Part shown: piece after piece, positions 44,761 to 56,660 of the stretch
How positions within the stretch are numbered: position 1 is the first letter of the stretch
Layout: every line of letters starts with the position of its first letter
Assembly: GCA_947561395.2 (NCBI GenBank)
Contig: OX387187.1
Location: forward strand, 21,929,829 to 21,993,828
Origin: Buxus sempervirens
Lineage: Eukaryota > Streptophyta > Magnoliopsida > Buxales > Buxaceae
DNA length: 64,000 nt
Reading direction: 5' to 3'
Position numbers and translations under genes: made by a program
Notes under the pieces: model-generated
Database searches by the model: none
What the model was told of the DNA's origin: nothing
The model's input: the letters and a program-made list of their open reading frames with translations, nothing else

Positions 44761-45322
44761 TAGATTGTTCAGGTTCAATTCTTCAATATTTTGTAAAAAT
44801 AATTTATTTTTATTATTATGTAATTCCTAGATTTCAAGGATTTAACTTAGAGCTAGATTTTTGAAGTTTTTACTTTAGGTTTGTTTTCTTTATCTTGATT
44901 TTAGTCAATCATAAAGCCCAAAAAATGGTGTATTCATAGGAAGGATTTAGAATTAATTGGATCATTCATATAAAAAAAACCATACGTCTTGTATTCTGTG
45001 ATCTCTTACTTTTGATTTTAGTTTTATTAGCAAGCCTTTTTCCAAACATGAACAATACTTGGCAACCACCTTGTGTGGATGAATAGGGGTGCCTAACACC
45101 TTCCCCTATTCATAGCATAATCTCCTTACCCATCTCCAGCTTATTTTTTTTAATTAGAATTATTTTTACTCTAATTTTGTTTTTTTATTATTTATTTTAT
45201 TTGATTATTTTGGTGTCCATTCACACCTTAAAATTGAATGGTGGTGACTCCATGATTTTTATTGAGCCCATGTGATGATTTAGGAAGTCATTGAATTGAT
45301 TTTTCCCATGTCTCACAGTGTT

Positions 45323-45776
45323 AGAATTAAAAGTAAGTTTAAATTAATTTCAATCAATTTAAACTTCAATTTTAAAGCTTTATAATCTTTAAAGAATTCA
45401 TGGATTTTGATTTTGAATATCTATTATACTTGTATATTTAATAGATCAATAATTCTCTCTAGACTTAGATGTTGACCTCTAAAGGAAGTCAGAAAACCTT
45501 GTTTTCAAAGAATTACAACTTTATGAAATTCTAGAATTCTTGATTTTAAGTATCTAGAATGTACACACAACTTAAAGGTCTATATGATCTAAAGGAATAC
45601 TAATGCTTTCAAAATATTTAAAGCTATATTTGGTTAGGTAGGAAAAAATATCTCTATTATCATAGGGTTGTAAAATTTCTTTCTAACATCATAAGCTTGT
45701 GGTGTTCTTAATTTTTTAGAGTATTTCCAGAAATATCAACAGAGGATTCAGGACATTTATCTCCAACTACTACATC
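45323..45776. other. Flank between solo LTR F and the CACTA gene
   Basis: AT-rich. A CACTA-type terminal repeat was looked for here and not found. No gene is recognised. Confidence 0.5.
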
Positions 45777-48036
45777 ATGGATAGGTCTTGGATTCATAAG
45801 GATAGGTATTTAATCCTTTAAATCATTTATTTAATTCAGTTTGAAGTGTTAACACACTAATTAACTTTAATATTTTTATATAGATGAGGCAGGCTTAGTC
45901 AAGAATAAATGGAAGGGTAAAGGGTTTTGTTGAGCTAGCCTTTGCTCGTGAAGCAACTATAGATGGAAGGTTGAAGTGCCCATGTCCAAAATGCAATAAT
46001 GTGTTATACCAAACTAAGGTTAATGGATTTGAACACATGATATGTGATGGATTTGATCCAAGCTATAAGACATGGTATTATCATGGGGAGTTCAACGTAG
46101 ATCGATCAATTTCAACAAGGGTTGATACGGAGGATGTTATAGAGGATGATAACAAACGAGGTGTTGAAATGGAGGTTTTGGTGAATGATGTTTTGAGGAC
46201 CCATAATTTAGCAACAAAAACATATGGTACGGGGCAGGGAACAAATATTCAACTTAGTTCTGATGTTAGTAGGTTTGAGAAATTATTATGTGATGCTGAC
46301 CTTAAGTTGTATCCTGGTTGTAAGAGGCACACAAAACTATCATGCATTATCAGATTATATCATATAAAGTGTCTAGGTGGGTGGAGTAATAAGTCATTTA
46401 GCTTGATGCTTGAGTTGTTGAAGGAGTTACTCCCAGAGGAGTCGACGTTGCCGGATAATCTTTCACAAATAAAGAAGATTATTTCTTACTTGGGTCTCAA
46501 TTATAGCAAAATTTATGATTACCCGAATGATTGCATGTTATATTGGAAGGAATCTACTACCAAAGAATCATGTGAAATTTGTGGCACGTCGAGATGGAAA
46601 TTTGAGGATACTAATTCTAGTGAGAGAAAAAAGAAGAAGCCAGCGAAGATTCTATGTCATTTTCCATTGAAACCGTGTCTCCAGAGGCTTTACATGTCAC
46701 CTAAGATTGCTTCTGACATGAGATGGCATGATGAGGGTCATACTAAAGATGAAGTGTTAAGGCATCCTGCAGATTCACCTGCATGGAAAGCTTTTGACAT
46801 CATGAACTCAACTTTTGCTACAGACTCTCGAAATATTAGACTTGGGTTAACAAGTGATGGCTTCAACCCTTTTAGGACAATGAGTATCACCCATACCACA
46901 TGGCCTATGATTTTAATCCCATATAATTTGCCGCCATGGTTGTGCATGAAGTAGCCTCACATGATACTTTCATTACTTATACGAGGCCCGTCTGGCCTTG
47001 GTAATGACGTTGATGTCTATCTGAGACCTTTGGTAGATGAATTAAAAGAATTATGGGATTTTGGGTTAAACACGTACAACGCTTCTAGGCAAGAAACATT
47101 TAAACTACGTGTAGGCCTATTGTGGACCATCAGTGATTTTCCAGGCTATGCAATGTTGTCAGGATAGAGTACTAAAGGGAGGTTCGCATGTCCTTCTTGT
47201 CATAAGGACACTTGTAGTCATTATTTGTGCCATGGGAGGAAACAGTGTTACATGGGGCATCGCCGTTTCTTACCAACTAATCATAGCTTCCGCAAACAAA
47301 AAAAGTCTTTCGATGGAACTGTGAAGACTAGAGAAGCTCCAATTCTGTTGGATGGGTTTGATATTTTGGATCAATTGAGTGGCACCAAGAATACTTTTGG
47401 CAAGAAGATTGTAAGGAAAAGAAAAAAAAACCACCCAAAAAACAACTATGCCTTATAATTAGAAAAAAAAAAAAAAGAGTATATTCTTTGAATTTCATAT
47501 TGGAAGTATAATCTATTAAGGCACAATTTAGATGTGATGCACATTGAAAAGAATATTTGTGATAATGTTCTTGGAACACTATTGAATATTGAAGGGAAAT
47601 CAAAGGATGGTTTAAAGGCACGTCTTGACTTGGTAGACATGCATGAAAGACACGCACTTCATCCACAATTACTTGGTAATAGCAACAAAGCATGTCTACC
47701 TACTGCTTGCTTCTCAATGAATAGGACTGAGAAAAATGTGTTTTGTAAGGTACTGAAGAGTTTGAAGGTCCCAGGTGGTTACTCACCCAATATTTCACAA
47801 CGTGCAAATTTGAAGGAGCGTACAATATATGGACTTAAAAGCTATGATTGTCATGTCATAATGCAGCAATTTTTGCTTGTTTCTATCTGAAGGGTGTTGC
47901 CAAAGAATGTAACATGTATACTACTGGAATTGAGCAATTTCTTTCGTGCACTATGTTCAAAGACACTCCAAGTTGAGGAATTAAGAAGCCTAGACAAGCG
48001 CATCGCACTAACTATTTTAACTTGGAGAAGATCTTT
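45777..48036 (+). mobile_element. CACTA (En/Spm) transposon, 5' part of transposase gene
   Basis: The gene starts at the ATG at 45777 (MDRSWIHKD). A 78-bp intron spans 45806-45883. The transposase-associated zinc domain follows (GRLKCPCPKCNN, near 45965-46090), then the TNP2-type Transposase_21 domain (LYPGCKRHTKLSCI, YLGLNYSKIYDYPNDC, SCEICGTSRWK, NLPPWLCMK, GNDVDVYLRPLVDELKELW, YMGHRRFLP), then DUF4218 (HIEKNICDNVLGTLLNIEGK). Stops interrupt it at about 45896, 46953 and 47165 (the last replaces a conserved Trp), and a poly-A run with a shift lies near 47455-47475. At 48037 it is cut by LTR G. The 5' terminal repeat was not found. Confidence 0.85.
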
Positions 48037-49861
48037 TGTAAAATCCCGAATTTTAATATAATTAAAATTCTGGTTTTAGTAATAAAAATTATTTTAATGA
48101 TATAATTTTGCAGGAAAAAGGAGAATAAAAGGGGATGAATGAGAAATTTCAGGATTTTCAGATGGGAATCTGTTAAATATGGTAAGCAACTGTGTTAAAC
48201 CCCGGATTTCCAATACCACTAGCACACCCTAATCAATGAAGTTGTTGTGTAGGTGAAGTTGGAGAAGCCCAAGTTTGAAGCCAGACAAGTGGCTAAGTCT
48301 AGGCTTGTTAGTAGGCCATGGAGGTGAGCAATCCTTAGATCCTTAAATAAGATTTATTGTGGTGAGACAAAATGACTAAGTGTTGATGTGTGCAATAGGT
48401 GCAATGGCAAAGGTGTAAATCCTTGTGTTTGGTGAAAGTTGCTTAAGTGAAGAAAAACACAAGGGAAGCCCCATACGATCAAACCATTTCCCAACCCTCT
48501 TTCCCTTTTCACTTTCTTCTCTCCCACTCTCATTTCTTCATCTCTTTCTCTTTATCTTCTCCCCATCTCATTCCCTTCCTTTAACAAACCGATTTGGAGA
48601 GTTTGCTTGCAAGAAGAGAATAAAGAAAACCTAAGAAGCCATTTTCGTTTGGGGGTTTCCTTGCTTAATTGATTGCAAGAGGTAAGCAACACCACCCTCA
48701 CCCATATTTTAATTTTCGGCCAAATTCGTATGTAATAGAGGAAACCTAGGGTTTGGATAGGAAATCGTTTATTTGTGTAAATAGGAAGGATTTATTTTAG
48801 GGGTTTTATAGGAAATAGATAACCATACATGTTAGGATCAATTTAGAGCCCAAAAACACAAAAAAACAAGTGAGATTTGAGAAAACCTAGAAATCTCAAA
48901 AGTTTGGATTTCGCGAACTATCGAGAAGCCCAGGCACCTAAACTACAGCTCGAGCACGGTATCGGGTGACCTTTTTAGGGAATGACTTAAAGCATGGCCA
49001 CTCAAGCGATTGATCGAGCGACCTACCTGAACTAGAGAAACCCAAGAGCTGTTTTGTACCCGCTAGTAGTTGGCTCGAGCGCCCTGACCAATTTTTCCAA
49101 TTTTTGAGTTTTTAGCCCAGATCAAACTACCAAATGTTTTAATTGAAATCCAACCCATGTATAAGTAGGAGTTAAGTGTCTAGGTAGTGTTCCAACCAGA
49201 AGTATTTCAAAATTCCAAATAACAAGGATTTTGGGTACGTTTTACCAAAGAATGTCCTATAGAGAGTTTTATGTCCCAAATTCCTATAGAAGTAGGATCA
49301 CTTGATTCTACCACTTCAAACACTTTTCAAATAACCCTTAGAAGTAGAAAACAAGAGCCAAAACCAAGTTGCACAAGTATCCAAAGATTTAAGGCATAGG
49401 TTACCCAAGTGAGCCATGAGATGCAAAGAATATTGTTTAAATTATATTTTGATATTTTTGAGAATCTTGTATGCATGCAACGTATATTTAGGGCATTGGC
49501 CCACTTGTTTAGCATGCCGTGGATATTGACATTGAATGGAAGGGCAATGGCCCATTAATATTGACATCTTGAATGGAGGGCAGTGGCCCAGATTCCATGA
49601 GAAATGAAAGAGTGCTTGGCCCAAGAATGACTCAGGTAAGGCTATGGGCTACCCTTGAGATTTGACATGCATGAGTGCATGATACACATGATATACTTGT
49701 TGTGAAGTTGATAAATGAACACATCAGAATAATGAACCCTTAAGTTATAGATCCATAAACTTAAATAGAATTGTTTGTATATATATGCCATGGCCAAGTA
49801 TTGCTATTACTGTTCTTGCTCCATATTGTTGATGTCATTCTGACACTAGCAACATCGGTGG

Positions 49862-49992
49862 CCAATGCTCATTTGCTATGGGGAATCGGCAATGGATGCC
49901 TATACGCCACGGGGAATCGGCGTATGGATGCCCACATCAAGGGGAATCGGTGTTGGATGCCTAGCCACCATGTGGAATCGGTGAAGCTAGAT
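49862..49992 (+). repeat. Hairpin array of LTR G, constant loop GGGGAATC
   Basis: Four units of about 32 bp share a core GGGGAATC (GTGGAATC in the last) and mostly end TGGATGCC. The bases flanking the core differ between units but stay complementary: ATACGCC/GGCGTAT (perfect, 7 bp), CTAGC..CACC/GGTG..GCTAG, CATT(T)GC/GCAATG, and a worn CCCACATC/GGTGTTGG. Confidence 0.8.
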
Positions 49993-50266
49993 GGGGCCAT
50001 GTGCATTATATACTAAACAACCTAGATAACAAGTGATAAGATTGAAGGATGGATTGCTATTAAATGGATTACTTGTACACCGAAGCACAAGCATGCACCA
50101 ACTTGTATGGCACTGAACTGTGATATTTTACTTATGATTTCAAATAACCGCATGTCATGATTTAACCAATTGATATATGCCTAAACTGCGTTTTCACCGT
50201 GCATGCATGTGTTGCTTACTGCGACATTCGTCTCACAGTTTTACATCTTATTTTCAGATCCATCGT

Positions 50267-52661
50267 TGTAAAACCCCAGTTTTAGTGATTATTATTTATG
50301 AGATTAGTTATTAAGTAAATAAATCTCTATTGGTGGAATTTTCAGATATTTGAGGAAAAGGGGTAATTGGGGGATTTCACTAAATTAAGAGCAGAAGGAG
50401 ATAAATTAAGGTTATTAGTGTTTTAATAATAATTGTAATTATTATAGTGTTTAAATTTATTTGGTTTAAAGAAGTGCTAATGTAGGTGATTAAGTGGTGA
50501 AGCAAATCAGTGATCGAATGGCTAGGGGAGCTACTCACGAAGTGATTTGGTTTGAGCAAATCACGAAGTGATTTGGTTTGAGCACCAAAAGGAAGGTTAT
50601 AAATAGTCGGCTCATTTCAGGGCATAGGTTTCACACATATTGATCAAGGGAGAGAATTGCTGTCGGATTGAACCAGAGCCATTGGAGGAGAGCAGAAGTA
50701 TTTTGATGCAATCCGATCGGAATTTGAAGTGGAAGAAGAATTGATCGAAGTCAAGGAGAAGCTATTGGATTGAGCGAATTTAAAGGATTCGTCTAGATCA
50801 CCTGTAGATCATCGAGTGTTCAGGTGAGTACGAATTGATCTTAAATTCGTGAGGAATTATAGGAGGAACGAATTGTGAATCAAATCTAATCAGATCTGAA
50901 TTTTGTCTGTAGGAAATTTGAGATCAGAAGCTGAACGACTATCGTTGGTGATCAGAAGGGATATTGGAATTGCTGTGCTAGAGGAGTCTAAATCAGGTGA
51001 GTAGCATTGGTTTTCCTCTGATTGTTGAAGCCGAATGCATGAGTGTAATCGCGATTATATGTTGTTTTATTATCCTCGACTGAAATTGGTTTTACGAATA
51101 GATTTGTGGATACGGAGCATGATCTTAGTAAAATTAATTTCGATTTCGTTCTAAATGATTGTTAGAGGTGTGAGGAGTATGGATTAGCTGTTGTAGAGGG
51201 TTAATTTTAGGTTAGACATGGAGGAATCAAGCTAACAGTGACTAAAAACCTCTATCGGAGAAATTAGGGGGTATGCGCTGAGTGCCGCCTACTGACTTGA
51301 AATCAGCGTACCCACCAAATTTCCAGGTTAAGTGCGGCTGACTGTTTTTAGCCAATTTTCGCTAATCTAATTGTCCTGAAAACTATCTAGTAGCTGACTT
51401 AAGATGTTAGTAACACTTCTAAGTGATTGTAACCTACTGAGATCATTCCATAAATCATTGGGTGAATTTAAGATGATTAAAAGTTAGTATTAAGGTGCTG
51501 TTAGTAGGTTAGTTACTGGTATGGTACCATGAGTTCCTGGTTTTGCTTATTTCATGTTTTACTATTAACTTTCAGTTGTGATACCTTTTTAACGGAGTTT
51601 TATCAGATTATAATGTGCTGAACCAAATTTATAAACAAATGATTTCTCTTGAGCAAATGCTTATATAAAAGGTGTTGATTATTGTTCTTGGGTTTAGAAT
51701 CGCATTTGAAGTTCCATGAGTTGTTTTTCTGGTCCTGAGTGACCCATGATAAAGTTGAAGTGTTTAGTCATGGTGATACCAAAGGTCGGTATAATTTGCT
51801 ATCAAAGGTTGGTTTATGTGTTGAGTTATTTGTTTTGGTTTAGCTTGTCCCGGATCCTAGACTAAGCTTAGTAATGTAATGGTATTGCTTTATTGGTGTA
51901 ATTGCATGGCCTTGTGTGTTGCCACGACCGGTGTAAAGCAGCCAGAAACCCTGAGTAGGCCTGGTTGTTAATGCCGAAACCCGGTATTGGATGACGAAAC
52001 CCTAAGTAGGCCATCATTTCAGAGTTCCGAAACCCTGAGTAGTCCGGAACTGTGTACATAGAGGTGTGGATGTCACCTTGGCATGTTGATTAACCAATTT
52101 AAACAATAAGCATGACATTGACCATTCGTTGATTGATTGATGTTGCTGTTGGTCACTTGTTTAAAATTGCTATTGAGATTATGCTTAATTTGAGTTCTTG
52201 ATTGTATTTCCAAGGATTCTTGTGCTCGTTTATTTATCATGGCATGTTTTAGAACTGAACTAAATGGTTTTATGAATACATGTGCTGCTCACGGGGATAT
52301 TCGTATCTCATTCCGTATTGTTTTTTTTGTTTTCAGATACTCGTGGTGAGGCGATTGCTAGGGTAGATCCTGCTAGTCCTTATAGAGAGGAGGATTACTT
52401 TTACGCTCCCTAGACTTGTAGGTCATTTCTTTGATTGGGATATTGTTTGGATGTTGAGAAATGTAATAAATGAAATTAGAATTGTGGTTTGATGACACTT
52501 TAATCAAATATAATTCCATGCTTCCTATTAGTTAAATTGTTGCACTCTGATTGTAAAACCCATACGATGAATCCAGCCATCATATGAATCATGGGCCCTT
52601 ACCTAATACTCCATGAGACGTATTATATCTTTATTGAACAACACGGATTTGGGGCGTTACA
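50267..52661 (+). mobile_element. Solo LTR H1 (2,395 bp) in LTR G
   Basis: It starts TGTAAAACCCCAG and ends TTTGGGGCGTTACA, which are good inverted ends. The 5 bp before it are ATCGT (50262-50266). After it comes ATC and then ATCGT (52665-52669), so the target duplication is present with one extra ATC triplet. No primer site follows. The TATA box TATAAATA is near 50598. A GC-rich inverted block (GTATGCGCTGA/TCAGCGTAC) lies at 51269-51312 and a hairpin array at 51931-52051. Confidence 0.8.
51931..52051 (+). repeat. Hairpin array of LTR H1, constant loop AAACCCTGAGTAG
   Basis: Four units have a shared loop AAACCCTRAGTAGK (shortened to AAACC in unit 2) and unit-specific stems: CAGCCAG/CTGGTTG (7 bp with one G-T pair), AATGCCG/CGGTATT (7 bp with one G-T pair), ATGACG/CCATCAT (one mismatch) and AGTTCCG/CGGAACT (perfect, 7 bp). 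Confidence 0.85.
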
Positions 52662-54599
52662 ATCATCGTCTGGTGTGAAGGACCGGACTGGGGATAGAGG
52701 AAAAAAGAAAGCTTTTGGGTATAGAGAAGAAGATTACCACAAGCCTTAGGCTTTCCTTTCTGTTGCACATGTATAGATTCTTTCTGGATTGTAAACCTTA
52801 TACTTTGAGAGGAGTGATAGAACCTACATTTTGTAATTATTATTGAAGTCCTTGGGACTTATTACCTTTCAATTATATAAACACACTTTTGATATACATA
52901 AAGTATGAATTGTTCTACCACTTGCACTTGTTAGGAAAAAGTTCTAAATTCTCCGCATTTCTTTAGGTCGAAAGACCCACCCGTCACGGTCTGGGACAAG
53001 GGGATGCCTTGGAGAGGCATACCTGGTCCTGGGTGTGACAAGCTGTTATATCACAGTTCAAAATTTAATAAATAGTATATTTGAATTAAATAAAAATATT
53101 TAGAGTGCTGGTAAATAGCATGGTAGGGTGGCAACCATCCGATCAATGCAATTGAATGAGCTGATTAGGTAGGAAGCCTGGGTAGGCGAGCAAGTAGCGG
53201 ATCAAGAGATGAAATTTGTTTGAGTGCCAATGGCCAACCTATAAATAGGTTGTAACTGGTCTAATCAGTGTTTGGCCGGCTTGGGACCTGAAGGAGCTCG
53301 CTGTATTAGAGATTGAACCAGCTCGTTGAGGAGAGAAGGAGAAGAAGAATCCTAGATTTCGTTGATTCAGAATTGAGGTTGTCGAAGATCTGATCGAAGG
53401 TAAACCAGAGGTTGGCTGGGAATTGAGTGACGGTTGCCATGAGCCTTCGTTCAGATCGACTTCAGTTCAAAGAGTGATCAGCTGAGTGCAAATTCGATCT
53501 CAATTTCGTGAGTGATTACGTGAGAAATTAGGTTTTGATTCAGACCTAATCAGAACTGGAAATATTTGCTGAACAGTGATCGATCGGCAATCAATTTTGG
53601 AACTTTGAGTTGCTGAGATCGGAGACTTCAAGGTTCTGGTGGTCTCTGATTATCTTATGTAAGTAGCTTCTTTGAGTATTGTTTTGTTGATTGAATTTGT
53701 GAAGTAGATTTGATTTGTGCTTTGAAACATGCTGAAACCTCTGTTTGGTGCGTTAATGGCGGCTAAAGGATAGCCGATTGAATTTTTGTTTCAATTAATT
53801 CCAATTAAGCATAAATATGTTGTTTAGATGAGTAAAAGTATGATGGAAGTGGATTGAAGGAAGAAGAAAGTCAGAGTTGGAGAAATTGAAATTGCTGTAA
53901 GATTAGTTTCGTTCTGGTTGGGGACACCCAGGCGCCCAGTGGTAAGCACCCATACCACAAATCTAGAAATTTGGCTGGACGCCCAGGGATTGCCCAAGCG
54001 CCCAGAGAGTAAAACTTCAGATTTTTAGAATTAACTTGTTGGTTCAATCAGGGATTTATTTTAATGGATTAAATAGAGGTAATTAATGGAAATGGGGTAA
54101 GTGAAGAATTACTTAATTCAAGAATTTTAGGGGAAATTGATTTGAAATAAAAGAAATGGTGAATGTATACAATACTACATAATTTCACTTAGGTGATTAG
54201 GAATTTCAAAAGTAAGGGTTTATAGAAGTTCTTCTATGTGCAACATATTTCTGAGATTAATTGTAGGTATCACAGGAGGATTTTTCAGAAAGTTAAACTA
54301 ATCAAGAAATGGGAATTTGGGTTCTTATTTGAGTAAATTGTGAGTTTTAGAAGAAGAGATGAGTGGCTTATTTGGGAAAGGATAAATTAGGTATAATTCT
54401 TATAGGAGATTAATTGATTGGATTAAAAATGTATAAATAACTACTGAACTTTATTAATGTGTCAAACTCAGATTTCTGGCATTCGATTTTACCGGATTAA
54501 TCGAGAATGGCACTATTATTTAATGTTGCATTGAAAAGGGATTTTTATGCGAGTCTATGGAAGGAACTTTCAAACTAAGTATCTTGGTTTTAATTTGGT

Positions 54600-55640
54600 T
54601 TATTATGATCCCTCCATGTACTTGGAGAAAGGTTTTGATATATTCTTCAAATGGTTGAATATTATACCTCCGTGTACTCGGGAATGCCCCATGTACTTGG
54701 GATGTTGATGCCTTTGTATACTTAGAGATGCCCCGTGTACTCGGGATGATATGATTAAGATTGAGATAAGTTGTACTTGCTAGATTTTCATGTTTTGATG
54801 GGTTTTAGAGTCTAGTGGGCATAGCTCTATATGGATCCATTTAGGAGCTAGATAGTGGGAAGGATTGTTCTTTGCTAGTGGTAATTCTTTGTTCGCGCAC
54901 GCGTTTCCATCGTGTACTCGATAAGGCCTTCTCTATACTAGGGCTGGCAACGGGTTGAATACAGTATGGATCTGCCATGATCCGAATCTGAACTGAAAAT
55001 AAAAATCCGATATACAAATTCGATCCGAAATCCGACGGATCTTTTATATGTGAATCTGAATTCGAAACCGAATTTATATACTGTATCCGAATTCAAAATT
55101 CGACCGAATAAATAACCAAAATCCGAATTCGATCCAAATTAGATCCGATTTGAACTTAAAACTCAAAATTCAAGTTTAACTATTAAAGCAAATTTTAATT
55201 ATCAAAACTAATGAGCCAAATAAATATTAAAGCAAGACATGAGTAAGGATAGTTCAACCATGGTTTGTACAGAGTTTACCAATAGTTTAATGAAAAGTAA
55301 ATGTTGATTTCGGTTCGGATCCTATTCGGATCGGATATGGACAGATTCGAGTTCGGATCCGAATTCGGTCGGATCCAAAATCCGATATCCGTATTAGAAC
55401 CGTGGATCTATATCTCATATCCGAATTCGGGATTTTCTGATCGGATTCGGGTCGAAGATATATATCCGACCCATTTCCAGCCCTACTCTATACTAGTGGG
55501 CTGCAGCTTTCCCTCATTTTATCGTGTACTCGGGCTATGACTAGTTTGTACTTGCCAACCCTTCGTTGTACTGGTTGGGTTCTCCCGCAATAAGACGATG
55601 ATCGTATACTCGGCTTCGCACACAAGCCGAGAGGTGGCAC
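54600..55640 (+). repeat. Hairpin array of LTR H2, core TGTACT
   Basis: At least six units have TGTACT flanked by short complementary arms that change from unit to unit: CTCCA/TGGAG near 54613, TCCG/CGGG near 54670, CCCA/TGGG near 54689, CCCG/CGGG near 54733, ATCG/CGAT near 54910, and a worn one near 55523. The MITE at 54939-55485 separates the last units from the rest. Confidence 0.7.
54939..55485. mobile_element. hAT-type MITE (547 bp) with 8-bp target duplication
   Basis: The ends are TAGGGCTGG and CCAGCCCTA, a terminal repeat well known in plant nonautonomous hAT elements. The perfect 8-bp duplication CTCTATAC lies at 54931-54938 and 55486-55493. The subterminal parts are full of ATCCGAATTCGG-type words in both directions. 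There is no coding capacity. Confidence 0.95.
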
Positions 55641-56334
55641 AGTGGACATTGATATTACCCTAGTTAAAGGTAGTCTTATTTCATGAGACCTACTGTGACT
55701 TATTAAATTCTGATCGATATTATTGATTTGGTTAGTAAATGAAGTCTGTCTATTTTGTTTGGATTAAGGCTAGTCTCCTTAATGCGTTTCCTCCATGATG
55801 AAGAGGCCTTCCATGAGGGAGTGGCTGCAGCGACTCCATTTCTACCATGAAGGTGAGATCATTTGTATTTCCACCATGAGGGTAATGATAAGGATATTTG
55901 AGATGTTGCAATTGTTCTTAGACTGGATTGTCTGGAGCTAGGTCTTAATCTATCAAAATACTCAAATTTCATTATTATTATTGTTTTGACATATATATCT
56001 ATTATTGTTTGGTTTACATGATGGATTCGGATTATTTGTGTTATCGTCACTACTATATATATTTTAACTAATTCATGTTTTAGAACTTTATAAAATGTAT
56101 TTGAGCATGCATGTGCTACTTACTGGGATATTTGTATCTCATTCTGTTCCGTTTTGTTTTGTTTTCAGATCTTGGAGAAAACGATACTTTATGGGTAAAT
56201 GCTTGGATCATGTAAGTTAGACTTGAGATATGGTTTTTTTATATTTGAGATTGGGATTATAGTTGATTCTGATTATGTAGTTATTGCTTAATTTGTGTTT
56301 TCCTTCACTCTAATATATCGATTTTGTGTGAAAA

Positions 56335-56450
56335 CTCAAATCCGGAGCGTTACAGAGAATATCAGAGTTTTCAGATCCGTAGTGAAAACTCAGTTTCACT
56401 ACATAACTCAAATCCAGAGCGTTACAGATGGTATCAGAGAATATCATAGT
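56335..56450 (+). repeat. Duplicated LTR end of H2 at the primer site
   Basis: CTCAAATCCGGAGCGTTACA at 56335-56354 recurs as CTCAAATCCAGAGCGTTACA at 56407-56426, and both are followed by GAATATCAKAGTTTT. The second copy has the TGGTATCA part of the primer site and the first lacks it. Confidence 0.8.
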
Positions 56451-56660
56451 TTTGAAAGGAAACATGACATAGGAATAGTATACCCTAGGATGACCTTGGG
56501 GGTTGTGTGTTCGTTAGATAGTACCTTTAGATAGGAAATTTAGGTTGAGAGTGTTCTTTCTTCAAATTAAGTAGCAGTCAGTATTGTTAAAAGTATATTA
56601 CTAGCTCCTTTATGATATAGCTATCTTTGTGATATGGATAATTGTGATAAAAGTATGATT

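Larger units (their letters stand above)
42842..45317 (+). mobile_element. Ogre/Tat-like solo LTR F (2,476 bp)
   Basis: It starts TGTAGACACCCCAAATTGCAC and ends CCCATGTCTCACA, the same ends as LTRs A and B but on the plus strand. It is bounded by a perfect 5-bp duplication GTGTT. No primer site follows and no polypurine tract precedes, so it is a solo LTR, the usual product of recombination between the two LTRs of one element. The TATA box TATAAATA is at 43903-43910. The counterpart of the conserved CTAGCCGTAAAACGTGAAG word is near 44124 (CTAGCTGTAAAATGTGAAG). A pair of related 180-bp blocks lies at 44445-44580 and 44628-44760. Confidence 0.92.
48037..53040 (+). mobile_element. LTR G, interrupted by LTR H1
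   Basis: It starts TGTAAAATCCCGAATTTTAA and ends at about 53040 with CTGGGTGTGACA. H1 sits inside it at 50267-52661. The sequence either side of H1 (ATTTTCAGATCC | CTGGTGTGAAGG) fits one LTR, and the words TGCTTACTGCGACATTCG and TTTTCAGAT also occur in H1 and H2, so all three are one lineage. Long LTRs with iMet-type priming are typical of Tekay/Del chromoviruses, but no coding region is visible to confirm this. A GAGCGAC/GAGCGCC-rich block lies at 48940-49090 and a hairpin array at 49862-49992. Confidence 0.55.
53044..56426 (+). mobile_element. LTR H2 with the start of its internal region
   Basis: It starts TGTTATATCACAGTTC, aligning with the start of H1, and ends CCAGAGCGTTACA at 56426. 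A GA spacer and TGGTATCAGAG (the iMet primer site) follow, so this is a 5' LTR on the plus strand. The TATA box is at 53240-53247. An AGGCGCCCAG-rich block is at 53930-54005. A hairpin array spans 54600-55640 and is interrupted by a hAT MITE. The internal region after 56440 is lost within about 220 bp, where the CACTA gene resumes near 56661. Confidence 0.75.
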
